A stretch of 64,000 nt of DNA from Glandiceps talaboti (GCF_964340395.1 NC_135557.1:3037216-3101215), one strand, 5' to 3'; numbered from the stretch's first letter, positions 1-12,730 are shown. Numbers and translations are program-made. Notes: a model not told the origin generated them from the sequence alone.

Positions 1-849
1 GACCCAAAAATATATATGTACATACAAGAAACGGTCATTATCCTGAAAACAAAGGTGGTGACATAGTATTTTCTCTGCATTTTTTACATATTCAGATATC
101 AATGTTTAAGTATGCAAAGTATAAGAAAAACCTATTGACTTTTTTGAATTTGACACCTCCCCTTAATCAGCTGTGTAACAATAAACACCAATTTAATAAG
201 TGTCTTGTACATTCAGTAAGACCAAAAAAGGGCGTCACTGAGGATGCCTATTAAGCCTGGCACGAATCATTCTTGTCCCTTTGAAAAGACAAATTATTCT
301 CAAAATATTAATACATTATAATAAGAAGAATACAGCACAATTAACTTTATATTTTCAGCCATTTTAAGTGTATGTGGTAAATTACTTACCAAAATCAAAC
401 TATATAGTCATGTATTAATCTTGTGGATATTAACCCTTGTGGATATTAACCCTGCTAGGAAGAAGATCATAGCTATCAAAGCCCTGTTACAGAGTATATG
501 TTTTCCACAACCCTGGTACATGGTTGTCAACAATATGCCTGTTGCATGGATGTGGAATGCCACCTCTGTTCCACGATTGTTTCGCATATACAAATACCGT
601 AGCTGTGTACTACATACCAAGCACACAGTTGTGCAATATATGTAACAGTTATGGTGGAATAATACCCTGTAGCAACCCTTAGGGACTGGATACTGGACAG
701 ATATTACAGGGGTGGTGGCGATGTTTTTCAAAAGACCGAGGCATGACACTTGCATGAAAAAAGTGCCCCCCCCCCCCGGTCATACGTCCCGGGTCGATAC
801 TTCGTTTACCCTTGTTTTAATACGTTTCAGACAGGCTGTTGGGTCCTTC
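1..849. other. no gene recognised
   Basis: AT-rich sequence with short open frames on both strands that show no family motif. A run of C near 769-778 precedes the Penelope-like relic. I see no exon, RNA gene or ordered repeat here. Confidence 0.5.
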
Positions 850-1345
850 ATCAGTCGCAGTTTTGCCTACAAAGACAGTGTTCCCACATATGTTTGGCTT
901 AAATTTCAATTTTGTTCATCAAACAGAGATGCTATCGACCATAATATGATCCGAAAGGCTTTTCTCAGCCTTGCTTTTAGTGGCAGAGGACAACCAACGT
1001 ACATTAAAGACTCGACAGATTTCATAAGAAAACCTGAATCGGTTGAGATCAATGAAAACGTAACACTTGTTACTATGGATGTGGTATCAATGTACACCAA
1101 TACATTGAACAGTGACACAATGCAGTCAATAGCAGAAACATTGAACTCTGTAGAATGTCAACAAGCCAATTTTACGACCCCTAATTCGCCAACAGCATAT
1201 CTCCTTAAACTATTAAATGTGATCCTAACACACAACACGTTTGAATTTGATGGAGATTTCTACAAACAAACCTGCGGTTGTAGCATGGGCTCGCCAGCAT
1301 CATATCCCCAGAGATAGCTGACATTGTCATATTATTGAAACATAC
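850..1345 (+). mobile_element. Penelope-like element reverse transcriptase, decayed fragment
   Basis: The open frame 712-1317 and the next frame after it carry the central part of a Penelope-like (PLE) reverse transcriptase. Visible landmarks in order are TYIKDSTDFI near 999-1028, LVTMDVVSMYTNT near 1066-1104 (the family pattern is a DV-SLYTN stretch holding the first catalytic Asp), and FEFDGDFYKQTCGCSMGSP near 1242-1297. The reading then shifts frame: PEIADIV, the expected continuation, appears in another frame at about 1305-1325. I cannot find the downstream YADD box or the GIY-YIG endonuclease, so the copy is truncated and frame-broken. The family would reverse-transcribe its own RNA; this copy is almost certainly dead. 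Confidence 0.75.
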
Positions 1346-2971
1346 ATGTATAAAATATCACTTTGGACACGTTTCAGAGCTGATATATTCATGCTATTGC
1401 AGTCCCTTGATTACTTTAAATTATTTTTTGTAAGTGTCCTATCGTTCAAATGCTTCCAGTTTGTTGTTCATTTTAGTTTTGTAAAGGAAAATGTCTCCAA
1501 CATTTTTTCCTGTTTTTCCCAATTGGTGCGCTCACTCGGTCGCGTACCATTTCACATAATAAAGAAACACAATTGTGTTTTAAAAAATAAGTTATTCAGT
1601 GACTCTTTAAAAAAAAACCGAAGCCCTGAACAAATGTACCGTGATATGCTAACCAATGTACAGCCGCCTTATCTATGTACGTATTTATAATTATCATCTA
1701 CTTTAATCATTAGCATTTTCTGAAGTGTAGATAAACAAAGAGCAAACCATGTTCTCGTTGATGCAATCCAATGGGCAATGTGTTGAATGCAAGTCGCGAA
1801 TGTATATGTATGTAAGTGAGGTATCGAGACTTAAATGGGACTATAAATAGGGTGTCCTTCGTTGTCAATGACACCATTGACAGCATTTAGACTTGACAAG
1901 AGATACATCAAAACAAATCCTGACCAATTCAGAGACGATGGAACTTAACGTGAAACTTTGTCATGTTTGGTATAAAACAGTTTGCCATTTTAAGTGGTTG
2001 TTGTTCTATAGAACACCGTAAGGTCCACTCACGAGCGTCTGCAGAATCACGACTATCGCCATTTACAACAGCCATGGATTTGGCAATATTTGTGTTTCAC
2101 GTTCATCTACACGCAAAGGTTAGTTATTTCAATGGATGTAGGACACTGTTCCTGTAATAATCACTAGAGACAATTTAATTTAATTTCCCTTTCAACACCG
2201 TTAAACTTGGCTATTAATGTGTGCAAATTAGATATCCATAAACATATTTTACAAAGCAAGACGCCCTTGATGTTGATATGCTAATAAACAAAACAAAGTT
2301 CTGACGAATGGTACAAATGAAATTTCCCTGTTGTGTGGAAAACAATATTTACTTCTTGACAGTGTGACACGTCAGTGTGATTACGAATACATTGGCTTCG
2401 CTTCCCCATTGACCTAAACCATTTGTACTTGTTAAAAACAATAAAACAAATAAACTGTAGATAAATTCGTAATCTATGTTTTTTTATCAACCATTTGAAC
2501 AGTCGCATTCTTCAAACCAGAAGTATTATTTTCAACAAAAAATACATGCGGTGTATAATAATACAGGACGGATACTTCACTGCAATACAAACATAGTCAT
2601 GGAAAATCATAATCAGGTGTTGTTTTCAGTAAATAAAATTGTGTAGATGTGTTTTTTACCAGGTGATTAAAACCATTAAAAATAAAGGAGATACATTATA
2701 TCAAATGTATCTTACGAATATCATTTCATAAGTAATGTCTAGAAGAGTAATATACACGATGTAGTGCTAATCCCAATTTTTCAAATGTTAAAGAGGGGAA
2801 ATTGCTTACATGCCAAGGTCCAGGATCAGTCTTGTTTACCAAAATATGGTTAATATCCTCAATGACAAATGAGTAATTACTACTCGAAATATCTCATATT
2901 TATACATCAACATAACTTCAACACAAGAGGACCAAATGTGCTTTATCTTTTATCGTTATCTCAGTTGTGCT
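1346..2971. other. no gene recognised
   Basis: AT-rich. The 114-aa frame at 1346-1690 may be decayed flank of the Penelope-like copy, but I see no motif in it. Nothing else is supported. Confidence 0.4.
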
Positions 2972-4245
2972 TTACGGTAAACTGGACAAAGCCGATATTG
3001 TCTCAGTTTGCCATGTCTTAACTTTACCCTCACAAACTGATTTACGAAGGCCACCACTGAGCAAATTTGCCCGCTCACATCCAGTTGGACGTTTTGCAAA
3101 AAATCTCATGATGGCTTTTGACCACTCCTTTGCAGCCTCTTTCAACTTTTCACCAGGGGGCGTGTCAACGGTAATACATGTGTCAAACACATCAAAGTAC
3201 GACGGGTGTTCTTCTCGTGTATAATCAGCTACCCCCGAATAGTAATGAAACAGTACAGGGACACGTGCAGCAAGTGCATGGAGAACTGTTAGAGAGATTG
3301 ATGGCCCTGGATCAGCGTCAATAACCAGGGCACATTTGACGAAAAATCTCTTAATTATTTCAACTTCGTGACAATTATACACTTTGAACTGTAGGTAAGT
3401 TAGGCCATGTTGATGGCAGAATGATATTAACTTCTGGGTTATCTCCTCCTTGTTTCCGCTAGTGATGATATTTAATGTTAGAGGCCGACAATGGTGGCCA
3501 TGGATAACTTCGGTCACTTCATTTATAGCCACTGCAACAGTTTTGATGTGTTCAGTCAATGAGCCATCGCGTTTTAAGAAAGTGCCCACGGTCAGAACGA
3601 TATTGGCAGAATCAGCAATCGGTTGGTTCACCTCCAGAGTAAAGAAGGGTTTACCTGGTATAGGTAGATAGCAATGTGCATGTGTCACTTGACAATGGGA
3701 TCGAATTGCTGGTCCAACGGCGATTATGAAGTTTACATCATCGTCATTGACATACTCATCGAATTCCGCCTCCCCGATATCTGTATTGTAAAGCCCGCAT
3801 CTACTATCAGGAATAAAATGAACAAACATAACCAAATAGGCATGCGCATCACTTAAAAGATCTTTTTTCATGAACATGGCACCATCGAATGTATGTAAGT
3901 CTTTCTGGTTTACATGACCAACTATATACATAACAGTATTAGGTTTTTCTTGTAACTGCAGAATGTCAGCTTCGTAGAAATCCATAAAGTGAAGAGGCAA
4001 ATCAGTTTCTTCATACAATCCTTTACCTTTGCCAATTTTGTCAAGTTTTTTGGTGGGATAGATTAGAGTAACATCATGTATTTTAGCATCTTCCTTATCT
4101 CTATCACAAACCTTCGTAACCACTACATATACTGTGTGCCCTTTTTTCCGTAGCTGAATGGCAAACTGTCTATTAACGAACGCCGTCGATTCATCCCACT
4201 CTCTCGGCAGCCATGTTGTTGCAATTAGGATGAAAATTTCCGACA
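2972..4245 (-). CDS. glycosyltransferase-like protein (GT-B type), large 3' exon
   Basis: An uninterrupted minus-strand frame of about 423 codons ends in TAA at 2972. A good acceptor (ttctattcag) places the exon start at 4245, so upstream exons carrying the true start are missing or not recognised. The N-terminal part (FILIATTWLPREWDESTAF, then RQFAIQLRKKGHTVYVVV) looks like the first Rossmann unit of a GT-B glycosyltransferase, where a mobile strand is followed by a helix and a KGH-V strand. The C-terminal part (DPGPSISLTVLHALAARVPV, then a small-residue SGVADY stretch) resembles the donor-binding E-x7-E/G-rich region of group-1 glycosyltransferases, although the usual glutamates are not evident. 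No signal peptide or membrane segment is visible in this exon. The call rests on fold-like patterns, so substrate and linkage are unknown. The frame is intact and codon use looks coding. Confidence 0.6.
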
Positions 4246-4400
4246 CTGAATAGAATAAAACATAACACAAAACATAATCACCTTTAGGATTATATGTGAA
4301 CAGACTGGTATAAATACAAATTATGCGTTGTGTAAACTAAACACAAGGCTTCGAGCAGAGTGATGTAAAATTATTCTTACTTTTACTGCCTACAAGGTAG

Positions 4401-4804
4401 AGTGAACGCGAATTCGACGATCTAAAGGATGACGCTCAGTTTTACAGTACATTGGAACACTTGTCTCTGAAGTCCTTTGAAGGTATTATATTGGATGATT
4501 GGAGTCACATTAGTAGACGTTCCTATTGGCGCAACGATCATTTTCGACTGGCCTGTTGAGGGTGTTACCAGAATTGACTTGGGTGAGTCATTTGTATAGG
4601 CTTGTAAAACACCGACAATCCAGCTTGGATAAAACATTACCATTTGCTGATTCCAACTTAGATAACTCTCCTAGTTGGTTATTTATGATTTCAAAGGTCG
4701 GAGGATATCAGGTGACCATCAAACACGCGTGCAAAAATGAAGGCACTCCATTCGACATCCCAAGGAACGGTCACTACACGACTAATGTATATTCATCACG
4801 GTAA
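4401..4804 (+). pseudogene. unidentified coding relic in two frames
   Basis: On the plus strand a protein-like reading begins after a possible acceptor at 4399-4400 (SEREFDDLKDD, then SLKSFEGIILDDWSHISRR) and stops at a TGA near 4557. An overlapping frame from about 4526 continues with LLRVLPELTWVSHLYRLVKH, then PSWLFMISKVGGYQVTIKH, to a stop at 4804. The composition (Trp, acidic and basic residues well mixed) looks more like coding sequence than chance AT-rich sequence, and the frame change suggests a broken gene or a processed copy. I do not recognise the family. A minus-strand frame over 4422-4643 is taken as a shadow. Confidence 0.3.
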
Positions 4805-6050
4805 CGATGCAAAAAGATTGTATACATGTTTAATAATATTAAACACACTATGGCCACTTTTTTGACATGAACATTTCAGCACGATGCCATGATATGAAAT
4901 AATCAAGCAGCCACACCTAAGGAAGTCATAATATAAGCTAAGCAGATACTGTTATAGTATGCGGTAATGACCGAATTTAACTGATTTGTCCCAGTTACAT
5001 TAATTTGGTGCCTACGTGTTTATAAGATATAATCTAAGTCATTGGCTCCACAGTAAAATGTACACAAAAGAATGTATAAATGACCCCAACAACATGCATG
5101 ATGTGTCTCTTATATGAAATGGAATGCAATAGTATAATAAGGTGTACGTTATAACTTCTGTGGTGTCAAAACATCCAGGTGTAAGTCTAAAAACTTGATT
5201 ACACAGTGGAAGACCAGTAATTGCCACTGCCTCACTAGATATCATGCTGTGATTAACAACTGCATAAAATGTATCCAGCTATAAAATATATTTACAGCAC
5301 TGATAGTGAACAAACATAATCTGTGTTAGATGTATTCACCATGAGTATAGTTCGAAACAATTGTAATTTTATCACTTTATTCGGAACAAACAACATAAAC
5401 CTGCGCCTGCAAGTAAAAAATTGCAAAGTCATGTGAAAGCCCATTCTCATCATTTAATTATATAAATGTCCTCAAAGCCAGTTACAACCCTGACTATGTT
5501 ATCTGTCGAACTACTACTCCATTGCGGATGATGCATGTAAATTGGCGACTTAAGGCTGAATATCAATGATGCTATGAAAGTATATAAAACGTATTTGCCT
5601 CAGATGAAAAACTGCCAGTAGTTTATATAAACTCCACATTTTTAAGTTTATCACGTTTTGGATTGTCATTGACTGATAAACAAAACGGGAATAAGTAGAG
5701 ATCTAGTCAGTGATATTTCTTTTGACTTCCTTTCCGAAATTTTCCAGGATACTCGATACAGCTAGCAATAATCATTAAGGGAGTTGCACAGGCTAGGACG
5801 TCAGTAAAAATATGTAAATTCCATTCAATAGATGTATTTATAAACATTTGAATAAGAATTAGCAAGGGGCAAACAGGAAATGTACAGGTAAATCGACCCC
5901 AAACTGTGACTGGAATTGACATGTTTGTATTTTGCTGGGGAGTCTGACGCGCCCTCAACGATGACTCCTGTATCCAAGGCCCACGTCACGCAATGGCGGC
6001 ATTTTGTAGAAGGCTCAGATGCCGTCAGCATGAACCTACGAAAGCCTATT
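4805..6050. other. no gene recognised
   Basis: Only short frames without motifs. The last part (5990-6050) holds a CG-rich stretch with ATGGCGGCATTTTG and a 16-bp word (tacgaaagcctattag) that recurs inverted at about 10171-10187. Confidence 0.4.
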
Positions 6051-6054
6051 AGGA

Positions 6055-6390
6055 TTTCCCACTTCCCACTTCCCACTTCACAGTTCACACTTCCCACTTC
6101 ACAGTTCACACTTCCCACTTCATACTCCCCACTTCCCACTTCCCACTTCCCACTTCACAGTTCACACTTCCCACTTCCCACTTCATACTTCCCACTTCCC
6201 ACTTCCCACTTCCCACTTCAAAGTTCACACTTCCCACTTCACAGTTCACACTTCCTACTTCCCACTTCATACTTCACACTTCCCACTTCCCACTTCACAG
6301 TTCACACTTCCCACTTCCCACTTCATACTTCACACTTCACACTTCATACTTCACACTTCCCACTTCACACTTCCCACTTCACATTAGCAT
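6055..6390 (+). repeat. CACTTCCCA-type minisatellite, copy 1
   Basis: About 335 bp of degenerate 10-bp words (cacttcccac, cacttcacac, cagttcacac, catacttccc) in tandem. It reads open in one frame on each strand because stops are rare in the unit; I do not regard these frames as genes. A related array lies at 9147-9360 in the opposite orientation, with a stub at 10137-10170. Confidence 0.9.
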
Positions 6391-7257
6391 TTAAAGGCAA
6401 TGATGACCTGATTACATATTTACTTGTTAGGTAAAAAAGTGTTGATCATTCAATTGCAATTCAAAATTTGTCTCTTGCATACTTGTGGCTCAAAATAATT
6501 TTGTTGAACATTTATCTGACTGCTATTCTTTGTATGTGTTGTAGATTCGATTTTTCTAACAATTTAGTTTCCAATACCGTCCTTGTCATTGTTTGAGCCT
6601 GGGCCCTTTCAACTGACTTATATCCCATAAACAGACTGGGCCTTTGCCTGAGCACCCGCTGTGACTTCAGAACCGTTGGAATCGTTCAGTGGACCATTCC
6701 ATACGGCTTTAGGGGGGCACTGAGTTTGTGCCTAATAAATTCTATTAACATCACCCTCTTCAAACAAAAGGGTGGGCCCTTAGCTGAGCATGGGCTCTAA
6801 CGCACACAAGTATGGTATGTACAATATTTACTTAATTGTACCAACCATTTTTATAATGATTTCTTTCTCAATAATCATTGATGATGGAACTTGTACAAAA
6901 ATATGTATTTAGTGACTAAATAAGAGAGTTGGAATAAAAATTAAACCAAGTGACTAAGATATATTTCATTATTTGTGTAATGAAGGATCCGAAAATTGAA
7001 TTTTTGAATGACAAAAAAACTAACATCCAAGTTGGGAAGTTGTCAATGGCAATGCACATATACCACATGTTCATCACATACTAAGAAATAGCACACAGTC
7101 TTTGAATTTCAAAAGTTTATTTAAAAACTAAAAAATTGCAGTGTATTTCACAATACAGTGTAAAAATTAGCTTTTTGAATGACAATACAACAGAGTGTGA
7201 AAATTGATAAACAAGCTGGCCCTTCGCTATAACAGTGTGTGCGCATGCATGCATGTG

Positions 7258-7311
<54 letters not shown>

Positions 7312-8271
7312 TGTGTTTTGGGCATGTATTTCATCATATTTTTGCTCCTTGAGGATTTGGGTACAGTCAAGATATTGAAGTGGCTGTCACGTTTATCTTG
7401 TATACATCAATGCTAAAATATCTACGATAAAACCTGTCATTACAAGTGTCAGCTTCTATCAAAATGCATTCTCTTGTTGATATACTAAGTATATAACAGT
7501 AAATGTTTACTACATTGATGAACTTTCATGGATACAATCTGCACATTATGACTTTACACTATGGTTTGGTCAAAGATTAGCTGACTACCTTCGCATCTTG
7601 TCATTTGAACAGCCCTCTCTCAATATGGTTACAAATTCCTTCCACCTAGAATTCATGATCTCAATGCCTTCATAATGCTTTTAAACTAACAATTACTGAT
7701 TAAGTAAAATGCATCACTCTAAGATAACTCAAAGATATATCTATGCAGGCATAACATTATTAACTTACTTCTGGTTCAGCATGACAAGTTTTTGACAACT
7801 GTCCATATTCTTTATTCTGTTACACACTACATGCATCAGTTATCATGTATGTGCCTTCAAGGATTGTAGGTTTTCGGTAATTTGGAACAAATTACAATTA
7901 TTCAAACTATTCAAATATAACTATTCAACATACAAAATATAATGAATATCAATGGGTTGGATCTCATTATCTGTAATTTACCAGGTACCGGTTAACAACC
8001 TTTCAAAACTTATTCATGATTATGACAGCTAGAGCCAGCACTTCAAAACTATTGGTTCCTTGTACAAATTGCTTCCCATTGCACTGATTACAGCAAAGAT
8101 CAAAAATAAATAAAAAAGTGTTTTAATACCTATCAAGAAGTCACACTGAAAGTTGGAGAGTGGAACTTGATATAATACAAGGTTTATGAACAAAGACTAA
8201 ATTAAACATTTTTAACTCTGTCTGCATGATTCAAGACTTCTGAGTTCTGTTAACTGTCAGTCTGAGTGTTA
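6391..8271. other. intergenic, no gene recognised
   Basis: AT-rich sequence with a GT microsatellite at 7237-7316. No exon with convincing splice sites or family motif was found on either strand. Confidence 0.45.
7237..7316. repeat. (GT)n microsatellite
   Basis: A run of GT dinucleotides with a few interruptions (GCATGCATGCAT at the start, one TATG). The 70-aa frame across it is simply Cys-Val repeats. Confidence 0.95.
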
Positions 8272-10088
8272 CTAGGCTCTGGTGATTTTTTTGTCATGGC
8301 TACCACTGCAAAATGGTTGACTCTCACCATGTGTTGCCATTTCACTATCCATCACTTCACTAACATTCACTGAATGGTTACTATTGTCATCCTTTGGTGC
8401 CATTTCACTATCCATCACTTCACTAACATTCACTGAATGGTTACTTTTGTCATCCTTTGGTGCCATTTCACTATCCATCACTTCACTAATTTTCACTGAA
8501 TGGTTACTATTGTCATCCTTTGGAACAGTTTCATCCATTTCATCCTCATTTTTCTGATAATTGGTCATTAGGTATAGTTTACACTTACTCGGAAACAAAC
8601 CGTGACATCTTAAATACTCTTGATAATCACATGCTTCACCTTTTAAGTTTGTAAACTGTTCTATTACTTCTCTTGCAAAGTTGCCAATTTGCATTTTCAT
8701 TTCTTCTATTTTCCCATACTTCTCAATCCCTCTACAAAATAGTTTCAGTGACTCTGCTTTAATTTGTTCCACGGTTATAGACTCCATTGGATTTAACTGA
8801 ATACATCTCGTGCCACCTCCATCTTTCATGCGCACTTGTTTATATCCTTGGCCACTTTCAGCAAGCAACCATCCTTCTTGGATTTTGGTACATGGAACTT
8901 TCTTTCATGCACCAGTTGATTGAGTCAAGGACTGTTGAATAAGCACACCAACAAAAAACAGATGAGAATTCAATATGCATAATTCTTGTGGTATTATTTA
9001 TAGTATGAAGATGACTAAGGTTGAACTGAGTTTGACTACAAGTGTGAACAGGAGAATTAAATTGCATAAATCTATTGAGTAAGACAGGCAATAAATAGGG
9101 GACAAGTTAGTATATCTGAACATGTGATGGATACAACCTATGTGAAATCTGAAGTATGAAGTGTGAAGTGGGAAGTGGGAAGTATGAAGTGGGAAGTGGG
9201 AAGTGGGAAGTGTGAAGTATGAAGTGGGAAGTGTGAAGTGTGGAGTGGGAAGTGGGAAGTATGAAGTGGGAAGTTTGAAGTATGAAGTGGGAAGTGGGAA
9301 GTATGAAGTGTGAAGTGGGAAGTGTGAAGTATGAAGAATGAACTGTGAATTGTAAAGTTCAAATTTTGAAGTATCAGGTGTAAATCCATCCTGATTTAAT
9401 GCAAACTTTTCAAAACTACTCTGTTATCATTACATAGCATACATTAGATAGTATATATCCTAAGCAGAGTCAAACTATCTCACACATCATAATTACCAAA
9501 CAAACTGTGCCGTTCCCGAGTCAAACATTAAATACTCTGCTTTGACGAGTGGCAAAATATTCTGATACACAAATCACATCACCAGCAATACTATAAAAAA
9601 GTGTTATATCGCGTAAATGTGACGCAACGAATGCTACAACTCATGTACGTCATACGTCAAGGCAGACACAAGATGAGATAATCAATTGCAATGGTCTTAA
9701 AATCTGTGCATCCTCCATTTCAAGATGATAATGTTTTCTCTTTGCAAAATGATATCAAAGTAGGACAACCACGAAGTAGAATACTGTTCAAAGTTCAGCA
9801 CAGAACAGTACAGTACACCTAGTATTACTCTGATAACTATCAAATCACTTCCATTCGTCTGACTCTTGATCACTGGTCACACCAAAAATGTCCGCGTGGT
9901 GTGGAACTATGATTAAAGTTACTCGATTTCTCATCTGGGGACATGCAAACAGCTAGACACGCTATTCTGGTTTAAGTATCTGTAAATCGTTTACATATTA
10001 CGATAACATGGTTTTCTAATGAAGTAAGAACTGAACTTACCTGTTGAAGCTCGAGCTCTGGCTCTGTGGCCATGGATGATGACGCCAT
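8272..10088 (-). CDS. two-exon gene, possible beta-grasp-like N-terminal domain and 21-residue repeats
   Basis: Exon 1 (10041-10088) reads MASSSMATEPELELQQ and ends in a perfect CAG|GTAAGT donor; its ATG sits in AAAATGGCGTC, a YY1-like start context. Exon 2 (8272-8901) follows in phase 0 after acceptor tgcatgaaag and runs to a stop, giving about 225 residues. Exon 2 opens with KVPCTKIQEGWLLAESGQGY and KQVRMKDGGGTRCIQL, a basic/glycine-rich start that I associate, from memory only, with an expanded invertebrate family that carries this segment as an N-terminal domain. The C-terminal third holds three tandem 21-residue units of the form PKDDNSNHSVNVSEVMDSEMA, acidic and Ser/Asn-rich, then a short tail ending KKITRA. 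No signal peptide or membrane segment is seen. The acceptor is not strongly pyrimidine-rich, so another small exon may lie in the 1.1-kb intron. Function unknown. Confidence 0.55.
9147..9360 (-). repeat. CACTTCCCA-type minisatellite, copy 2, intronic
   Basis: About 214 bp of gaagtgggaagt / gaagtgtgaagt / gaagtatgaagt words, the reverse complement of the array at 6055-6390. It lies inside the intron of the 8272-10088 gene. The 83-aa minus frame across it is repeat-derived. Confidence 0.9.
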
Positions 10089-10189
10089 TTTGACACTAAT
10101 GCAATGCCCATGATGCATTGCGTGCAAATAAAGTTAGAAGTAAGAAGTGTGAAGTGTGAAGTGTGAAGTTCTAATAGGCTTTCGTATGA

Positions 10190-10579
10190 ACCAGTATTCA
10201 GACGCCTGCTGCCAATTTCACCTCAAAATCTCAGACGGAGGGTGAGTAAATATATATAACGTTCAACCTTTGATTTAGATGTGTTTCTAACTTTCCTATG
10301 ATATCCATGCGTACATGTGTATCACTGTCATTGGCGTCACGTATTGTCGCCAAGTACTTGTACTAGTAGCTACGTAGTCAGTGCATTTTTCCGGGATAGT
10401 GCACTTCACGGTTCACATATGTTGAGTAACTTGTTGATTTCATCATATATGGACGAGAAAGTGACCTAAACATTCTTTTCTTTCTTTTGACAGGATCAAT
10501 CCGAAATGAAATAGACAGGCTAAGACAAGAAGAGGTACAGAAGTGGTCGACGGGGGCGGACAGTGCATTGAGTAGCTAG
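10190..10579 (+). CDS. possible small two-exon gene or terminal exons, unidentified
   Basis: A plus-strand reading TSIQTPAANFTSKSQTEG ends at a donor (GG|GTGAGT at 10242). An acceptor with a strong pyrimidine tract (ttctttcttttgacag) at 10493 opens an exon that continues in phase 1 as SIRNEIDRLRQEEVQKW and stops at 10579. The second part looks like a charged helix. The first part has an in-frame TGA just upstream at 10187-10189 and begins at the edge of a repeat module, so the 5' end is unresolved. It starts about 100 bp from exon 1 of the minus-strand gene, so a shared divergent promoter is possible. No family recognised. Confidence 0.3.
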
Positions 10580-11429
10580 ATACTGACGCCGTCCGGTACA
10601 CGAGTAAACGATTCCCAACTTATCTGAATTACTATGTTTTCACAGGGACTTCATAAATATAAATAAAAAATAAAATATTGTTTTGTGTATTTATAAGATA
10701 GTTTTGACTTTTGTTAATGAATAATCGATCATGTATAATACAACCAGACAATTGAGTTGATAAAATATTTGGATCCCATCCCATGTTGCATTCAGTTATG
10801 TGCTTTCTACTCTGTTGTAGTAGAAATGTCATGTTTGTTATTTCATTTTGAATTCCATACATTATTGGTGCAGCATACTTTTTCAACACTACAGTAAACT
10901 TACTCATGATCTCATTCGCTTGCTTGCCCGATGACTGGGAGAAGACCAAGAGTGTTATCAAATTTACTGAAATTTATTATTGTACATAATTATTCTGCAT
11001 ATGGCTTCTTCTAGTGATGGTTTTACAAAAAAAAATATAAATGGACATCTAATAATAACTGATACATGACAAGAGTCTGTACGGAAAATCTACTGTAGAC
11101 ATAAATATTTCAATACATTGAAACATTCACAGAAGTACAATTTCTGACTTGTCATACACGCTCATTTTTTGGACATTCGACGAGAAAATTCGACACTACT
11201 GCCGCAACTGTTGACACATTGCAGGACGATTGAATATTAGAATGACAGGTCAAGTCAAATGAAAGTTGAGTTTTCTCTGTAGTCCGTAGGGGTATCTTCG
11301 TTGAATGGTTGTGTACCCGCTGTTGCTTCTATTTCTTGTATAAACCGTCTGTAGGCGTCGCAGTATCCACACTTGGAGACCGGAGACCGGAGACCGTAGA
11401 CGCGTAGTCGACTGGCTGCGCCGTGTTAG
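10580..11429. other. no gene recognised
   Basis: AT-rich to 11160, then GC-richer with three copies of gagaccg near 11379-11397. The minus frame at 10632-10961 shows no motif. Confidence 0.4.
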
Positions 11430-11594
11430 TTACTGGGCAATGTCTAACCTCGATCGCTCGAGGCCTCGCTCTAACCTAGTCGCCGTAACTCTGTCTTGCG
11501 ACTCCATGTACTCTTCCCTGGCCTTTATACCAGCGTCTGACATGGCCTTGTAACGAAGCTTGGCCTTTCTTTTTCCTATTTTTGGTTTCGGCAT
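11430..11594 (-). CDS. small basic ORF, 54 codons, unidentified
   Basis: A minus-strand ATG at 11594 opens MPKPKIGKRKAKLRYKAMSD, continues with AGIKAREEYMESQDRVTATR and ends LERSRLDIAQ before TAA. It is highly charged, helix-prone and lies in a locally GC/CpG-richer patch, which is unusual here and fits a first exon near a promoter. Basic starts of this kind also occur in DNA-transposon and Helitron-like proteins, so transposon origin is possible. A donor inside the frame cannot be excluded. No homologue recognised. Confidence 0.35.
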   Translation of the reverse strand: MPKPKIGKRKAKLRYKAMSDAGIKAREEYMESQDRVTATRLERGLERSRLDIAQ

Positions 11595-12684
11595 CTTCAA
11601 ATTAGCCGTATTTCAGGCGATATGCGGCGATGACTGCATGGCTGATCAGCTGAGCAACCGAGGCGCCACACAGCTAGAGCGTTGCACAACACATGGTTTG
11701 TTGTTGTCTCCCTAGCTTTGTAATAATAAGTTAGCTTTACGGTACGACGGCGACACGTATTACTTGTATAGAGCGTCTCTACAGTAGTCTAAAGGAAGAT
11801 ATGAACCATATGACGGTTACCATATATACTAGAGGGTCCAAAGAAAATAATTCACAGCTATGCTTCGAACTAGCGTTGATACATAAGGCGCGAAGGGTTT
11901 GTGAAATGCTGACAAAACAGCATTTCTTCTGTTTTTCACTGTTTTGAGCTCATTTTCTTAATCATTGTATTTGCTTATTATGCAAGCTAGAGAATTCTGG
12001 TTTCTTTTATCGGATAAATTAGGTCAAGGACAAGAAACTAGTGGTATGGAATTTTCCAACAGTTGAACGGCCAGTGAACGGCGCTTCATTGTAAATGGGA
12101 TACAAGTTTACAAAAATTGCAATTTTGACAGATGATAGCAACCAAATGGAATTAAATTTCAGCAAAGTAGGACCATACGAATTTGACATTTTTATTTCTG
12201 ATGACTGGTGAAAAAACCCGAAACAAACAACAATTGCCTTGTAAAAATTGAAAAATATGAAAAATATGATATATTAATATACACATGTATCAAATTTCAT
12301 CATAACATAAACAAACAATATTTTAATGTTTTTGCTGATATCTTGAATATATAAAGAACAAACTGTGAAAATATGGAGTCAATACCTTCATTTTTAACAA
12401 AGTTATGACATTTTTACTAAGTAAAGAATGGGGATGAAAAATAGCCTGTGCAACAACCTTAACTGCACCACACCAGAAATCAAATGACTTATTGATTGAA
12501 ATGAAATGAATATGAAACATTTCGCACTTTGAAAAGTAAGATTTATAGTGTAACATAATAGACATATAGTGCTTATTATAGTAATGTTGTGAATGTATTT
12601 AGGTAAGGAGAGCAGGCGAAAGAGGGGAACAGAAGTACTCGAAGTTAGGCAAGAGGAAGCCATACTGATAGACAGACAATAAAT

Positions 12685-12730
<46 letters not shown>

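Noticed and set aside
5825-6434. 104- and 172-codon frames over the CACTTCCCA repeat
   Set aside because: Low-complexity minisatellite translation with no supporting motif.
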